Shown here: positions 19,801 through 28,440 of the stretch, piece by piece | How the letters are laid out: each line of letters starts with the position of its first letter | Position numbering within the stretch: position 1 is the first letter of the stretch | Assembly: GCF_003470665.1 (NCBI RefSeq) | Contig: NZ_QRJZ01000011.1 | Span: forward strand, 1-64,000 | DNA length: 64,000 nt | Reading direction: 5' to 3' | From: Collinsella sp. AM17-1 | GTDB lineage: Bacteria; Actinomycetota; Coriobacteriia; Coriobacteriales; Coriobacteriaceae | Position numbers and translations under genes: made by a program | The notes under the pieces: generated by a model | What the model saw: only the letters and a program-made list of their open reading frames with translations | What the model was told of the DNA's origin: nothing | Database searches by the model: none

Positions 19801-19939
19801 GGGGCCCTCCCCTCTTAAGCGCCGGACGGCGCGCGAATGTCGGAGCAGATTGTAAGCGAGGCCAGCGCTTGGCAAGGGGCGATTGAAGGCGATTATCGAG
19901 AATCAGCCCAGATTTTTGCTTGGAGCCCACCTGAAGTGT

Positions 19940-20047
19940 TCATTCGTCGACGTCTAAATCTGCATCCGTCAAGTTTTTGGCAAGGTTGACCCAAAACTGA
20001 CCAATATCTAACCAAGAACTTGCCAAATCACTTGACGCGCGACCCAT
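19940..20047 (-). CDS. Candidate 35-residue small protein between prfA and prmC
   Basis: ATG 20047 is preceded by GGAGGG with 7-nt spacing, a strong ribosome-binding site, and opens a 35-codon frame. The product begins MGRASSDLASSWLDIGQFW and ends in an acidic tail (DADLDVDE). The middle could form an amphipathic helix with two Trp. Codons such as TTA, AGT and TCA are less GC-rich than in neighbouring genes, suggesting a remnant or acquired sequence. The frame is open further upstream, so it could also be the tail of a decayed larger gene. No family recognised. Confidence 0.4.
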   Translation of the reverse strand: MGRASSDLASSWLDIGQFWVNLAKNLTDADLDVDE

Positions 20048-20223
20048 CAAAAATCCCTCCGCGACTTCTTGAACGATATTTTGAGCAATATTTTCGATAG
20101 CGGACTTATGCCGTCAATTACCTTAAGCAGGTAAGCAGCTCAAATGACATCACAGCCGACTGAATAAAATATCAAGGCAATGTCACCAATGACTCCCTAC
20201 GGATCATTTGACAACCAAGGAAA
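20048..20223. other. AT-richer gap, no gene seen
   Basis: Apart from the small frame above, this stretch has no convincing gene or RNA. Its base composition is clearly lower in GC than the flanking genes, and interrupted minus-strand frames suggest decayed coding sequence. Confidence 0.4.
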
Positions 20224-20390
20224 CGCCGATGTTTTGGCAATGTCAGCGAGCGACGTCCAGAGCGAACAAGTTGGCATGAAAAAGGCAAGGCATAGACCTT
20301 CTGGTCATGCCTTGCCTTTTGAATGACAAATTGTCGCTCTGGGCGGCGCGCAGCGTCGAGCAGTTACGGCGTTTGGTAAAACGCCGTAAC
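20224..20390 (-). repeat. 167-nt structured intergenic element, copy 2
   Basis: This copy begins directly after the prfA stop codon. Outer stem 20257-20265/20334-20342 (CCAGAGCGA), imperfect middle stem TTGGCAT/ATGACAA, perfect 14-bp inner stem AAAAGGCAAGGCAT/ATGCCTTGCCTTTT with cap GACC-TTCT-GGTC, and an adjoining hairpin AGTTACGGCGTTT/AAACGCCGTAACT with loop GGTA. It has exactly the length of copy 1, and the stems differ in sequence while pairing is kept. Confidence 0.87.
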
Positions 20391-21458
20391 TTAAACAGCC
20401 TGTGCCAGCTTCTCGGCACGCTCGGCGGCGGCGAGCGCCTCGATGACGGTGCCGAGCTGGTCGCCCAGGAGGACGCCGTTGTAGGTGGAGTTGAAACCGA
20501 TGCGGTGATCGGTCACGCGGTCCTGGGGCTGGTTGTAGGTACGGATCTTCTCGGAACGGTTGCCGTGGCCGATCTGGCTCTGGCGCTCGGCACCGAGCTC
20601 TGCCTGCTGCTTCTCGAGCTCCATCTCGTACAGACGGGCGCGCAGCATCTGCATGCAGACTTCGCGGTTCTGGATCTGGGAGCGCTGTTCCTGCGACTGC
20701 ACCACGGTGTTGGTGGGCAGGTGGGTGATGCGCACGGCGGAATAAGTGGTGTTAACGCACTGACCGCCAGGACCGGAGGCGCAGTAGGTGTCGATGCGCA
20801 GGTCGGACTGGTTGATCTGGACGTCGATCTCCTCGGCTTCGGGAAGTACGGCGACGGTCGCCGTGGAGGTCTGGATACGGCCCTGGGACTCGGTCTTGGG
20901 AACGCGCTGGACGCGGTGCACGCCGGACTCGAACTTCATGACGGAGTAGACGCGGTCGCCCTCGACCTTGAACTCGATGGACTTAAAGCCGCCGGCCTCG
21001 CTGGGGCTGGAGTCGAGCACGGTGGTCTTCCAGCCGCGCGACTCGCAAAAGCGCTGATACATCTTGTACAGATCGCCGGCAAAGATAGCCGCCTCGTCGC
21101 CACCAGCGGCGGAGCGAATCTCGACGATGGTGTTCTTGTCGTCGTTGGGGTCGCTCGGGATGAGCATGTACTTAATGTCTTCCTCGAGCTGGGGAAGCTT
21201 GGCCTCGTTTTCGGAGATGTCCATCTGGAGCATCTCCTTCTCATCGGCATCGGTAGTATCGTGGAGCATTTCCTTGGCAGCCTCGATGTCATCGAGCGCG
21301 CCGATGTACTCGCGCGAGGCAGCGATGAGGTCGGACTGGTGCGCGTACTCCTTGTTGAGACGCGTGAACTCCTTGATATCGGAAGCGACGGCCGGGTCGG
21401 AAAGCTTTTTCTCGAGCTCCTCGTAGGCCTTGATGATCTTTTCGAGCTTGTCGCGCAT
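20391..21458 (-). CDS. prfA: Peptide chain release factor 1
   Basis: A 355-residue RF1 recognising UAA and UAG stop codons. The tripeptide anticodon PKT is at residues 187-189 (RVPKTESQGR), matching the RF1 PxT pattern rather than the RF2 SPF, and the peptidyl-hydrolysis GGQ is at 231-233 within ASGPGGQCVNTT. The N-terminal coiled coil is normal. ATG 21458 has AGGAG 8 nt upstream. The upstream neighbour is not rpmE, unlike many actinobacteria. Confidence 0.97.
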   Translation of the reverse strand: MRDKLEKIIKAYEELEKKLSDPAVASDIKEFTRLNKEYAHQSDLIAASREYIGALDDIEAAKEMLHDTTDADEKEMLQMDISENEAKLPQLEEDIKYMLIPSDPNDDKNTIVEIRSAAGGDEAAIFAGDLYKMYQRFCESRGWKTTVLDSSPSEAGGFKSIEFKVEGDRVYSVMKFESGVHRVQRVPKTESQGRIQTSTATVAVLPEAEEIDVQINQSDLRIDTYCASGPGGQCVNTTYSAVRITHLPTNTVVQSQEQRSQIQNREVCMQMLRARLYEMELEKQQAELGAERQSQIGHGNRSEKIRTYNQPQDRVTDHRIGFNSTYNGVLLGDQLGTVIEALAAAERAEKLAQAV

Positions 21459-21653
21459 GACGGGACTCCTTTATATGCGTGAAGGTGAAAATCGGCAGAA
21501 TTGATGGGGCGCACGGCGCCATTGCGGGGGTAAGTCCAGCTAGAGCATGTCGATCTTCAGATACATGCGCATCCCTTCGCGTACGGGGTACATAGTTGCG
21601 GTCTAACCCATACATGATAGCGTGCGCAGGCAAACCTGCATATAACCCGCACG

Positions 21654-21688
21654 GAATCCGACAAAGGGAGAGTCCCTTTGTCGGATTC
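21654..21688 (-). repeat. GACAAAGGGA hairpin, abutting the M20 peptidase stop codon
   Basis: A perfect 16-bp inverted repeat, GAATCCGACAAAGGGA and its complement, with a 3-nt loop. Its edge shares one base with the TAG stop of the peptidase gene. No T-run follows on either strand. It is a member of a family also at 28410, 33319, 50239, 60878 and 63370. Confidence 0.8.
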
Positions 21689-23103
21689 TAGAGCGTATGG
21701 AGCAGGGCGATGAGGAAGCGAACACCCTGGAGGTAGGCGCGGCGGGTGATGCGCTCGTTGGTGCCGTGGACACCGCGCTCGCACTCGTCATCGTCGACCA
21801 CAAACGCCGAAAAACGAATGCATTCGGAGCAAATGTGCTGGTAGTTGGCAGCGTCGGTCGCGCCGATCACGGTCGAGGGGACAATCGCCAACGGCTCGGA
21901 TGATCCGTTTTCCTCCGTCCCCTTTGGATCGCAGAAATAGCGGGCGGCGATGGAGCGAACCGCCTCGAGGCCGGGACCACCGATGCGCGGGGACGGCGAG
22001 GGCTCGGAGCTGCCGGGGCCCAGCTCCACTTCGACACGACCGGCAAGGTCCGCCCCGGCAACCGCCTCACGGCAGCGCGCCACAACGTCGGCCACACTCG
22101 TGCCCTCGAGCATGCGGAAATTGATACTGGCCCACATATCCTGCGGCATCACGTTAGCACCGGTGCTACCGCCCTCGATTTGGGTCGGTGCACAGGTGGT
22201 GGTCACGAGCGGATAGAGCTTCTTGCTGGCAAGGCACTCGCGCACGATGGCGTCCTTGTTGGAGGCAATCTCGTCGGCCGTGCAGAGTCCCAGCTCGACG
22301 AGCTGTGCGACAAGCAGGTCCGTGACGCGCGTCGGCCATTCGATATCGCAGATTGCGGCGATGGCACGGCCGAGCACCTCGAGCGACGTGCCGCCGTAGG
22401 GGTTGGAAGAATGTCCGCCCTCGCTCCGCGTCCTCAACACGATATCGGCGTAGCCCTTCTCCGCGAGATCGGCATGCATAAGCCAGCCCTCGCCCGCGCC
22501 GTACTCGGCAGCCGGAACGATGCGGTAGTCGCCCTCGTCGATCAGGTACTCAAGCTCAATGCCGCGCTCCTCGAGCGCGCGGCCGATGGCGCCTGCGCCG
22601 TACTGCGTCGTCTCCTCGTCCTGACCAAAGGCCAGGAGCAGCGTGCGCTCGTGCTGCCAACCGTGCGCCAGCGCATACTCAACCGCCTCGAGAATACCTG
22701 CGACCTGGTCTTTCATGTCGATGGCACCGCGGCCCCAAATGTAGGCGTCGTCCACGTGCCCGCTAAAGGGGGCGTGCGTCCAGTCGGCCTCGGTACCCGG
22801 CACCACGGGGACCACGTCCATGTGGCCCATGAGCATAACGGGCTTGAGAGCAGGGTCGGAGCCGACAAGCGTCACCAACAGCGAGTGGTCGATAAGCTCG
22901 ACCTCGCCCGCCGCAAACACGCGCGGCCAGGCCTGCTGCATATAGGCGCGCAGGTCGTCGAAGGGCTGCCAGTCCACCGCCTCGGCATCCATGCTCGAAA
23001 TGGTCGGAAACGACAGCACGCGGCCCAAGCGCTCGCACGCGCCGGCCTCGTCTATATCGGCAAAATCATCCTCATGCGCAAAGAAGCGCCAAACCTCGGC
23101 CAT
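21688..23103 (-). CDS. M20 family metallopeptidase (carboxypeptidase-like)
   Basis: A 471-residue zinc exopeptidase of the M20/ArgE/DapE/CPS1 superfamily. Metal and catalytic motifs: LMGHMDVVPV, GRGAIDMKDQ (bridging Asp), GQDEETTQYGA (Glu pair) and the late GVHGTNERI histidine; a dimerisation domain with RSEGGHSSNPYGGTS lies in between. This set resembles carboxypeptidase S-type dipeptidases. AAAGGATGTC precedes the ATG. It is 72 nt behind an amino-acid ABC transporter on the same strand, consistent with peptide and amino-acid scavenging. Specific substrate unknown. Confidence 0.88.
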   Translation of the reverse strand: MAEVWRFFAHEDDFADIDEAGACERLGRVLSFPTISSMDAEAVDWQPFDDLRAYMQQAWPRVFAAGEVELIDHSLLVTLVGSDPALKPVMLMGHMDVVPVVPGTEADWTHAPFSGHVDDAYIWGRGAIDMKDQVAGILEAVEYALAHGWQHERTLLLAFGQDEETTQYGAGAIGRALEERGIELEYLIDEGDYRIVPAAEYGAGEGWLMHADLAEKGYADIVLRTRSEGGHSSNPYGGTSLEVLGRAIAAICDIEWPTRVTDLLVAQLVELGLCTADEIASNKDAIVRECLASKKLYPLVTTTCAPTQIEGGSTGANVMPQDMWASINFRMLEGTSVADVVARCREAVAGADLAGRVEVELGPGSSEPSPSPRIGGPGLEAVRSIAARYFCDPKGTEENGSSEPLAIVPSTVIGATDAANYQHICSECIRFSAFVVDDDECERGVHGTNERITRRAYLQGVRFLIALLHTL

Positions 23104-23175
23104 GACATCCTTTCGATTGTGATGACGAGGGCCGCCCCACCGGAGCGGCCCTGCAACGTAAGCGTTTGCGGTCGG

Positions 23176-23961
23176 TTATTTGTCCTCGAGATAGCGAGAG
23201 AGGAACTCACGAGTGCGCTGGTGTTTGGGGTTGCCGAAGAGCTCGGCCGGCGCGGCATCCTCGAGCACCACGCCCTTGTCCATAAAGACCACGCGGTCGG
23301 ACACGGTTCGGGCAAAGGCCATCTCATGCGTGACGACGACCATGGTCATGCCGTCGGCAGCGAGCTTGCGCATGACCTCGAGCACCTCGCCCACGATCTC
23401 GGGGTCGAGCGCTGAGGTCGGCTCGTCAAACAGCATGATCTGCGGATTCATGCACAGGGCACGAGCGATGGCCACGCGCTGCTTTTGACCACCGGACAGG
23501 CGACCCACGGCGGCGTGCGCGAACTTTTCGAGTCCCACGCTGGTCAGATGCTCCATCGCGACCTTCTCGGCCTCGACCTTGCTCATCTTTTTGAGCGTGA
23601 CGGGCGCGAGCGTGCAGTTGTCGAGCACGTCCATGTTGTTGAACAGGTTGAAGCCCTGGAACACCATGCCGATGTCCTCGCGCAGTTTATTGATATTGCA
23701 GCGCTCGGCCGTGAGGTCCTGGCCATGGAACCAGATGTGGCCCGCGTCCGGGGTCTCGAGCAGGTTGAGGCAGCGCAGGAAGGTCGACTTGCCCGAGCCC
23801 GAGGCGCCGATAATGGTGACGACCTCGCCGGGATTGACGGACAGGTCGATGCCCTTGAGTACCTCGAGCGAGCCGAAGCTCTTGCGCAGGCCCTCGACGC
23901 GGATGAGCGGCTCATTGGTCTGTGCGGCGGCCGCAACGCCGGTAATGGCGGTATCTGCCAT
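23176..23961 (-). CDS. Polar amino-acid ABC transporter, ATP-binding protein
   Basis: A 261-residue ATPase of the GlnQ/HisP type energising amino-acid import at the inner face of the membrane. Walker [11 protein letters not shown]-loop VFQGFNLF, signature LSGGQKQR, Walker [15 protein letters not shown] and switch His THEMAFA are all present. An extra 15-20 residues precede the domain. ATG 23961 is chosen for AGGAG upstream. It is the last gene of a binding protein-permease-ATPase operon. Confidence 0.94.
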   Translation of the reverse strand: MADTAITGVAAAAQTNEPLIRVEGLRKSFGSLEVLKGIDLSVNPGEVVTIIGASGSGKSTFLRCLNLLETPDAGHIWFHGQDLTAERCNINKLREDIGMVFQGFNLFNNMDVLDNCTLAPVTLKKMSKVEAEKVAMEHLTSVGLEKFAHAAVGRLSGGQKQRVAIARALCMNPQIMLFDEPTSALDPEIVGEVLEVMRKLAADGMTMVVVTHEMAFARTVSDRVVFMDKGVVLEDAAPAELFGNPKHQRTREFLSRYLEDK

Positions 23962-23983
23962 GATGATTCTCCTCGTCCTAAGC

Positions 23984-25132
23984 CTAGTTGGAGCTGGGCA
24001 GCGTGACCGGAGCCTCGGCGCCGAGCTTTTTGCCAAAGGCCTCGAGCAGGCGGCTCGCCACGAGTGTCAGGATCAGGTAGACCACGAGCGCCACGCAGTA
24101 GACCTCCATCTGGCGGTAGTACACGCCGGCGACGGTAGTGGTGGCGTACATGAGGTCGAACACGCCGATGACCGAGAGCACCGACGAATCCTTGATGTTG
24201 ATGATGAGCTCGTTGGTGAGCGCCGGAATCGCGTTTTTAATGCCCTGGGGAAACACAACTTTGCGCATGGCCTGCCACTGCGACAGACCCAGCGAGCGTG
24301 CCGCCTCTGCCTGGCCGGGGTCGATGGACTCGATGCCGCCGCGCAGGACCTCCATCATGTAGGCGGTGGAGTTGAGCGAGATGGTCACGAGACCCGCGGT
24401 GAAGGTACTCCAGATCTGGTTGGCCTGGGCAGTCTCGAAGCCCATGCCACGCAAAACGGTGAAGCCCGCGTAATAGATGAGCAGGCCCTGGACCATCATG
24501 GGCGTACCGCGCACGATGGTGGAGTAAACGGTCGCAAAGCCGCGGCCGATGCTCTTAAAGAAGCGCACCAGATCGTTATCCACGCGGTCAAACGTCTGAA
24601 TGCGCAGGAACACAAAGAGCAGCGCCAAGAAGAAGGCGATGACCGTGCCGAAGGTGGCAAGCGCGATGGTGATCTCGATACCGCGGATAAAGAAGTCGCC
24701 GCTCTTGTAGGTCATGTAGACCAAGCTCGACAGAAAGTCGCTGGGATTGGAGTCCGAGACAATGCTCACCTGCACCAGATCGATAAACGACATGACGCAG
24801 CGGTCGATAAAGAAGATCGCCGCGATGGCGACCACGACGTAGCTGCCCAGGCGTGCGCCACGGCGGCAACGCTCGGAGGCGAACGGCGACGTTTCGCGAT
24901 AGTCGTTCCAGTGCATGAGCTTGGTGACCAGCGCCGCCGCCGACACGACGAGCCAGGCCCAAAGAATCGCCCAGAGGCAGTCTTGGAACACGCCCGTAGG
25001 CGCCAAGAAGCTCAGCGGCGTAGGATTGCGTTGGCTAAACGCCAGGCCGAGCGCCGCGATAACGCTCGTGCCCAGGTACACATAACGGTGGTCGGCCTTG
25101 ATAAAGGAGGCCAGACGATTGATGCCTTTCAT
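23984..25132 (-). CDS. Polar amino-acid ABC transporter, permease with N-terminal membrane extension
   Basis: A 382-residue permease. The C-terminal ~220 residues are a classic His/Glu/Gln-type permease with the ATPase-contact motif [22 protein letters not shown]. The first ~150 residues add about three further membrane helices ([46 protein letters not shown]) not found in short GlnP/HisM permeases (about 220). It starts 9 nt after the binding-protein gene. The role of the extension is unknown. Confidence 0.92.
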   Translation of the reverse strand: MKGINRLASFIKADHRYVYLGTSVIAALGLAFSQRNPTPLSFLAPTGVFQDCLWAILWAWLVVSAAALVTKLMHWNDYRETSPFASERCRRGARLGSYVVVAIAAIFFIDRCVMSFIDLVQVSIVSDSNPSDFLSSLVYMTYKSGDFFIRGIEITIALATFGTVIAFFLALLFVFLRIQTFDRVDNDLVRFFKSIGRGFATVYSTIVRGTPMMVQGLLIYYAGFTVLRGMGFETAQANQIWSTFTAGLVTISLNSTAYMMEVLRGGIESIDPGQAEAARSLGLSQWQAMRKVVFPQGIKNAIPALTNELIINIKDSSVLSVIGVFDLMYATTTVAGVYYRQMEVYCVALVVYLILTLVASRLLEAFGKKLGAEAPVTLPSSN

Positions 25133-25141
25133 GCTGCCTCC

Positions 25142-26068
25142 CTATGCCGGCTGACGGTCGAGGCACGCGTCCCACATCTGGTCGCGCTCCTCCTGGCTGA
25201 TGCCCTTGAGCGTCTTATCGATAAGTTTGAGCAGCTTGTCCGAGCCCTTGCGGCAGCCGACGTTTGCCGTAACCTCCTGCTTAAAGCCCTCGCCCTCCGC
25301 AAAGCGAATGGGCACGATGCCCGGGTTTTGGGCCATATAGCCCTTCTCGTTTTCGGTGTTGTAGGTCACAGCGTCACAAGTGCCCTGCAGCAGATTCGAG
25401 AACACCGTGGGGACCGAATCGACCGGGTTCTTGTGCACAACGCCCGGAATCTCGTCGATGACGGTATCGAGCATGGTGTCCTTTTGGCCGAGCACCGTGG
25501 CACCGCTGAAGTCGCTGAGCTTGGTGGCGTTTTGGTAGGGCGAGCCCTCTTTTACGAATAGGCCAAAGTAGCCGATAAAGTACGGATCGGAAAAGCCGAC
25601 GGACTCCTCGCGCTCGGGCGTGGCGCTCATGCCGGCAATGATGAGGTCGATCTGGCCATTGTTAAGTGAATCGATGAGGCCCGAGAAGCTCTGCTTGACG
25701 GCAACGGGCTCACCGCCAAGGGCCTTGCAGACGATCTTGGCGATCTGCACGTCGTAGCCGTCGGCATAAGCGCCCTGCACGTTATCGATGGGGATCGTGA
25801 ACTCGCTGGCCTCGGAAACCTGCCAGTTGTACGGGGCGTAGGCCGCCTCCATGCCAATGCGGATCTTATCCTTGCCGATAACGGAATCGGACAGGTCGTC
25901 GCGACCGCCGCCTGTCGTGGGCTGAACTACTTCCAGCGTGGAGGGGCGCTGGCAACCGGCAAGTGCGCCGGCGACGACAGAAGCGCTCGCAGCGAGAGCG
26001 CTACCCAAGAAGATGCGACGACTGCACACCGGCTGTGGATGCGCGTCGCGTTGATGGGGAGAATGCAT
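25142..26068 (-). CDS. Amino-acid ABC transporter substrate-binding lipoprotein
   Basis: A 308-residue extracytoplasmic binding protein (SBP_bac_3 type). The N terminus holds CSRRIFLGSALAASASVVAG followed by the lipobox LAGC, a Tat-like arginine pair plus lipoprotein site, so it should be anchored outside the membrane. The core shows IRIGMEAAYAPYNW, the FSGLIDSLNNGQIDLIIAGMS block with the Arg of TPEREESVGFSDPY that binds ligand carboxylates, and a typical C-terminal lobe. ATG 26068 has AAGG upstream. First gene of the operon; ligand not predictable beyond a polar amino acid. Confidence 0.92.
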   Translation of the reverse strand: MHSPHQRDAHPQPVCSRRIFLGSALAASASVVAGALAGCQRPSTLEVVQPTTGGGRDDLSDSVIGKDKIRIGMEAAYAPYNWQVSEASEFTIPIDNVQGAYADGYDVQIAKIVCKALGGEPVAVKQSFSGLIDSLNNGQIDLIIAGMSATPEREESVGFSDPYFIGYFGLFVKEGSPYQNATKLSDFSGATVLGQKDTMLDTVIDEIPGVVHKNPVDSVPTVFSNLLQGTCDAVTYNTENEKGYMAQNPGIVPIRFAEGEGFKQEVTANVGCRKGSDKLLKLIDKTLKGISQEERDQMWDACLDRQPA

Positions 26069-26180
26069 AATCTGCCTTCCCTGTTGAATCGTATGCTGAC
26101 GACTTAACAGGATATACGCCAGCGACCAGCAGCGCAGCACAAGCTCGAAAAATTAATAGACACACGGTAGTCATTGGGAG

Positions 26181-26396
26181 CGTCGATGTTTTGGCAATGC
26201 CAGCGAGCGACGTCCAGAGCGAACAAGTTGGCATGAAAAAGGCGAGGCATAGACCTTCTGGTCATGCCGTGCCTTTTGAATGGCAAATTGTCGCTCTGGG
26301 CGGCTCGCAGCGTCGACCGGCCCGCCGTTCGTCAGAACGGCGAAACCTAAGGGCGCAGCGTCGACCGGTCCGTCGTTCGTTAGAACGGCGGAACCT
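26181..26396 (-). repeat. 167-nt structured intergenic element, copy 3, with tandem duplication of its end hairpin
   Basis: Same architecture as copies 1 and 2: CCAGAGCGA/TCGCTCTGG outer stem, AAAAGGC...GCCTTTT inner stem capped by GACC-TTCT-GGTC, then end hairpins. The end module (43 nt, starting CGCAGCGTCGACCGG) occurs twice, at 26306-26348 and 26354-26396, with 39 of 43 positions identical. Without the extra unit the length is 168 nt. It directly follows the stop codon of the epimerase-like gene. Confidence 0.87.
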
Positions 26397-27290
26397 CTAG
26401 AGCAGGGTGACGCTAAAGCTGCGGACGTCCGTCTCGCCCGGCGCCAGCGTGATCGTGTTGACCTTGTGCTCAAAAACGTCGTCCTCGGTGTCCATGGTGG
26501 TATGACCGGTCCAGGGCTCGAGCGCCACAAACGGAGCGTCGTTGGCGGCAGACCACACGCCGATGTACTTAAAGCCCTCAAAGTCGATCTTGACGCCGTG
26601 GCCCGACTTGCGACCGCGCAGCGTGAGCGTGGAGCCCGGGGTATCGGTGAACATGATGGCGTCGTTATCGAAGCTGCGGTGCGTGATGGGCAGCACGTCC
26701 GAGTTGTCGGGGGCCTTGTAGCTGCCCTCGAACGTCATAAGGCCATCGGGCGTGATGATGGGGGCCTCGTTCGTCCAGGCCTCGGTAAACGCCAGCTCGT
26801 AATCCTCGAATGCCTCGTCCTCGGCACCGGGGGCGGGCACGTTAAACGCGGGGTGGCCGCCCACCGAGAACGGCAGGTCCACGTCGCCGGTGTTGGTGAC
26901 GGCAAAGGTCTGTGTGAGCGTGGCGTCGCCGGTCAGGGCATAGGTCATGTTGAGCTTAAAGTGGAAGGGGAACGCCTGGAGCGACTCGGGCGTGTCGGTG
27001 ATCTCGTAGGTGACGGACGAGCCGTCCTCGGAGACCTCGGCCAGCTTGTGCTCCACGATACGCGCGACGCCGTGGCGCGGCATCTCGCAGGTGCCGGCCG
27101 CAGACGTCGCCGTGTTGTTACGCAGCGATCCCACGATGGGGAACAGGATAGGCGCATGCTTGCCCCAAAAGGCCGGGTCGCCCTGCCACAGATACTCGTT
27201 GCCGTTGAGGGCAAGGCTCGTGAGCTGGGCGCCCATGGAATCGATGGCCGCGGTGAGGCCGCCGCGCTTGATGGTAGTGACGGTGGACAT
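26397..27290 (-). CDS. Aldose 1-epimerase (galactose mutarotase-like) family protein
   Basis: A 297-residue galactose-mutarotase-fold protein, closer to the YeaD/LacX-type branch than to GalM itself. Seen: NEYLWQGDPAFWGKHAPILFPIVG, RHGVAR (catalytic-type His), FSVGGHPAFNVP with the second His, and the late PFVALEPWTGHTT segment with Glu. Family members interconvert alpha and beta anomers of sugars or bind sugar phosphates. ATG 27290 follows GGAGG by 7 nt. No sugar operon surrounds it, so the substrate is open. Confidence 0.86.
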   Translation of the reverse strand: MSTVTTIKRGGLTAAIDSMGAQLTSLALNGNEYLWQGDPAFWGKHAPILFPIVGSLRNNTATSAAGTCEMPRHGVARIVEHKLAEVSEDGSSVTYEITDTPESLQAFPFHFKLNMTYALTGDATLTQTFAVTNTGDVDLPFSVGGHPAFNVPAPGAEDEAFEDYELAFTEAWTNEAPIITPDGLMTFEGSYKAPDNSDVLPITHRSFDNDAIMFTDTPGSTLTLRGRKSGHGVKIDFEGFKYIGVWSAANDAPFVALEPWTGHTTMDTEDDVFEHKVNTITLAPGETDVRSFSVTLL

Positions 27291-27369
27291 GCTACTTCCT
27301 CCAATAGTAAACAACGGTGTCGAGGGCTATTGTCCCACTCTTGGCGGCGGGGTTGAGCGACAGGTGCAG

Positions 27370-28239
27370 TTATTGAGCAATAGCGTAAAGGTCAAACCCG
27401 CCCTGCGGCGTGCTATCGACCGTATCGGGCGCCTGTGAATTAAAACTCACCGGAACCATGCGCTTTGAGGCACGGTAACGCGTGCCGTCGGTGGCGACGG
27501 GCGGCTCATCGACCGTGAGCTCGTAGTCGCCGGGCTTGAGCTCGATGCCGTCACCTTCGGAATTGACGTATTGGTACTCGTCGATCGCTTGCCCCTTGAG
27601 CGTGCGACCCACGATATGGACGAGCATCTGGCTGTCGCCGCGCGCGGTGTCCCACGTCGCGCCGTCCTTGACCTCGACCGATACATGCACCGAGCGCGTG
27701 CGGCTGAGCGATTGTTCGACGGACATCTCGACCTTGGCGGCGTCTTTTCGTTGTTGTTCAACATGGCTCCAGACGTTTCCAATTACCGAGCATGCGATAA
27801 CGCCGGCCATGAAGGCGATGAGGATGGGGCCGAGCGGAGAGCGACGGCCCGCGTCCTCCTCGCGAGCCAGGTCGGGGCGACGTGTGGGCGCGGGTGCTTG
27901 GGCACCCTGCGAGGGCACGTCGAGAATGCTGAAGGATGCCGTACTGCCGGGGTCGATGTTATGGCGCGGCTGCGGGATCTTGGCCGGCGAGATGGACATG
28001 TCCGCCGGCTCACCGAGTGTGGCCGTGGCATCGGCCTTAGCTTCATCGGCCTCGGCTTGGGCCCAAGCCTGCTCAAAGGTCAGGGGCTCGGCGGCATCGG
28101 AGGCAGCTTCAGGCTCGACAGCGGCATCGCTGCCGGTCCCGCCCTCGTCGCTCGACACGTCACACGGCGCGGGCTCGTCCCACTCCTCGTCCGGAGCCTC
28201 GCCCTCGCTATACCACCATTCAAAGTTATCGATATCCAT
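27370..28239 (-). CDS. Hypothetical single-pass membrane protein
   Basis: A 289-residue protein not matched to a family. The N-terminal ~130 residues are acidic and Ala/Pro-rich (cytoplasmic, disordered), one membrane helix spans about 138-158 (PLGPILIAFMAGVIACSVIG), and the C-terminal ~130 residues form a beta-rich extracellular part (VHVSVEVKDGATW..., VHIVGRTLKG, LKPGDYELTVDEPPV). The C-terminal pattern suggests an Ig-like or carboxypeptidase-regulatory-like sandwich. ATG 28239 is chosen for the purine-rich site upstream; an earlier in-frame ATG exists. Function unknown. Confidence 0.7.
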   Translation of the reverse strand: MDIDNFEWWYSEGEAPDEEWDEPAPCDVSSDEGGTGSDAAVEPEAASDAAEPLTFEQAWAQAEADEAKADATATLGEPADMSISPAKIPQPRHNIDPGSTASFSILDVPSQGAQAPAPTRRPDLAREEDAGRRSPLGPILIAFMAGVIACSVIGNVWSHVEQQRKDAAKVEMSVEQSLSRTRSVHVSVEVKDGATWDTARGDSQMLVHIVGRTLKGQAIDEYQYVNSEGDGIELKPGDYELTVDEPPVATDGTRYRASKRMVPVSFNSQAPDTVDSTPQGGFDLYAIAQ

Positions 28240-28330
28240 ACGGGGCGCCCCCTTGGCCTCGCAAATAAACACTTGCTAGCCTTATACCCCCAGATGACAC
28301 GGGAGCTCGCCGGCACAGACAGGAAAAGCA

Positions 28331-28391
28331 TCACAACATTCGACGCTTTTCCTCGTTTTCGAGATTTTCATCGAATGTTGTGACGGTTTGG
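28331..28391 (-). repeat. 61-nt hairpin repeat, copy A
   Basis: Thirteen-bp arms TCACAACATTCGA/TCGAATGTTGTGA enclose a loop containing CTCG-TTTT-CGAG. Sixty-one nucleotides, including the flank CGGTTTGG, are identical to copy B at 33256-33316. It lies about 20 nt from a GACAAAGGGA hairpin. Confidence 0.85.
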
Positions 28392-28409
28392 GCGGCAGCC
28401 ATGCCGCGA

Positions 28410-28440
28410 ATGTGACAAAGGGACTGTCCCTTTGTCACAT
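28410..28440 (-). repeat. GACAAAGGGA hairpin overlapping the MerR-type gene stop codon
   Basis: Perfect 14-bp arms ATGTGACAAAGGGA with a 3-nt loop. On the minus strand the arm supplies the last codon ATG and the stop TGA of the MerR-type gene, so the repeat defines the C terminus of that protein. Confidence 0.85.
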
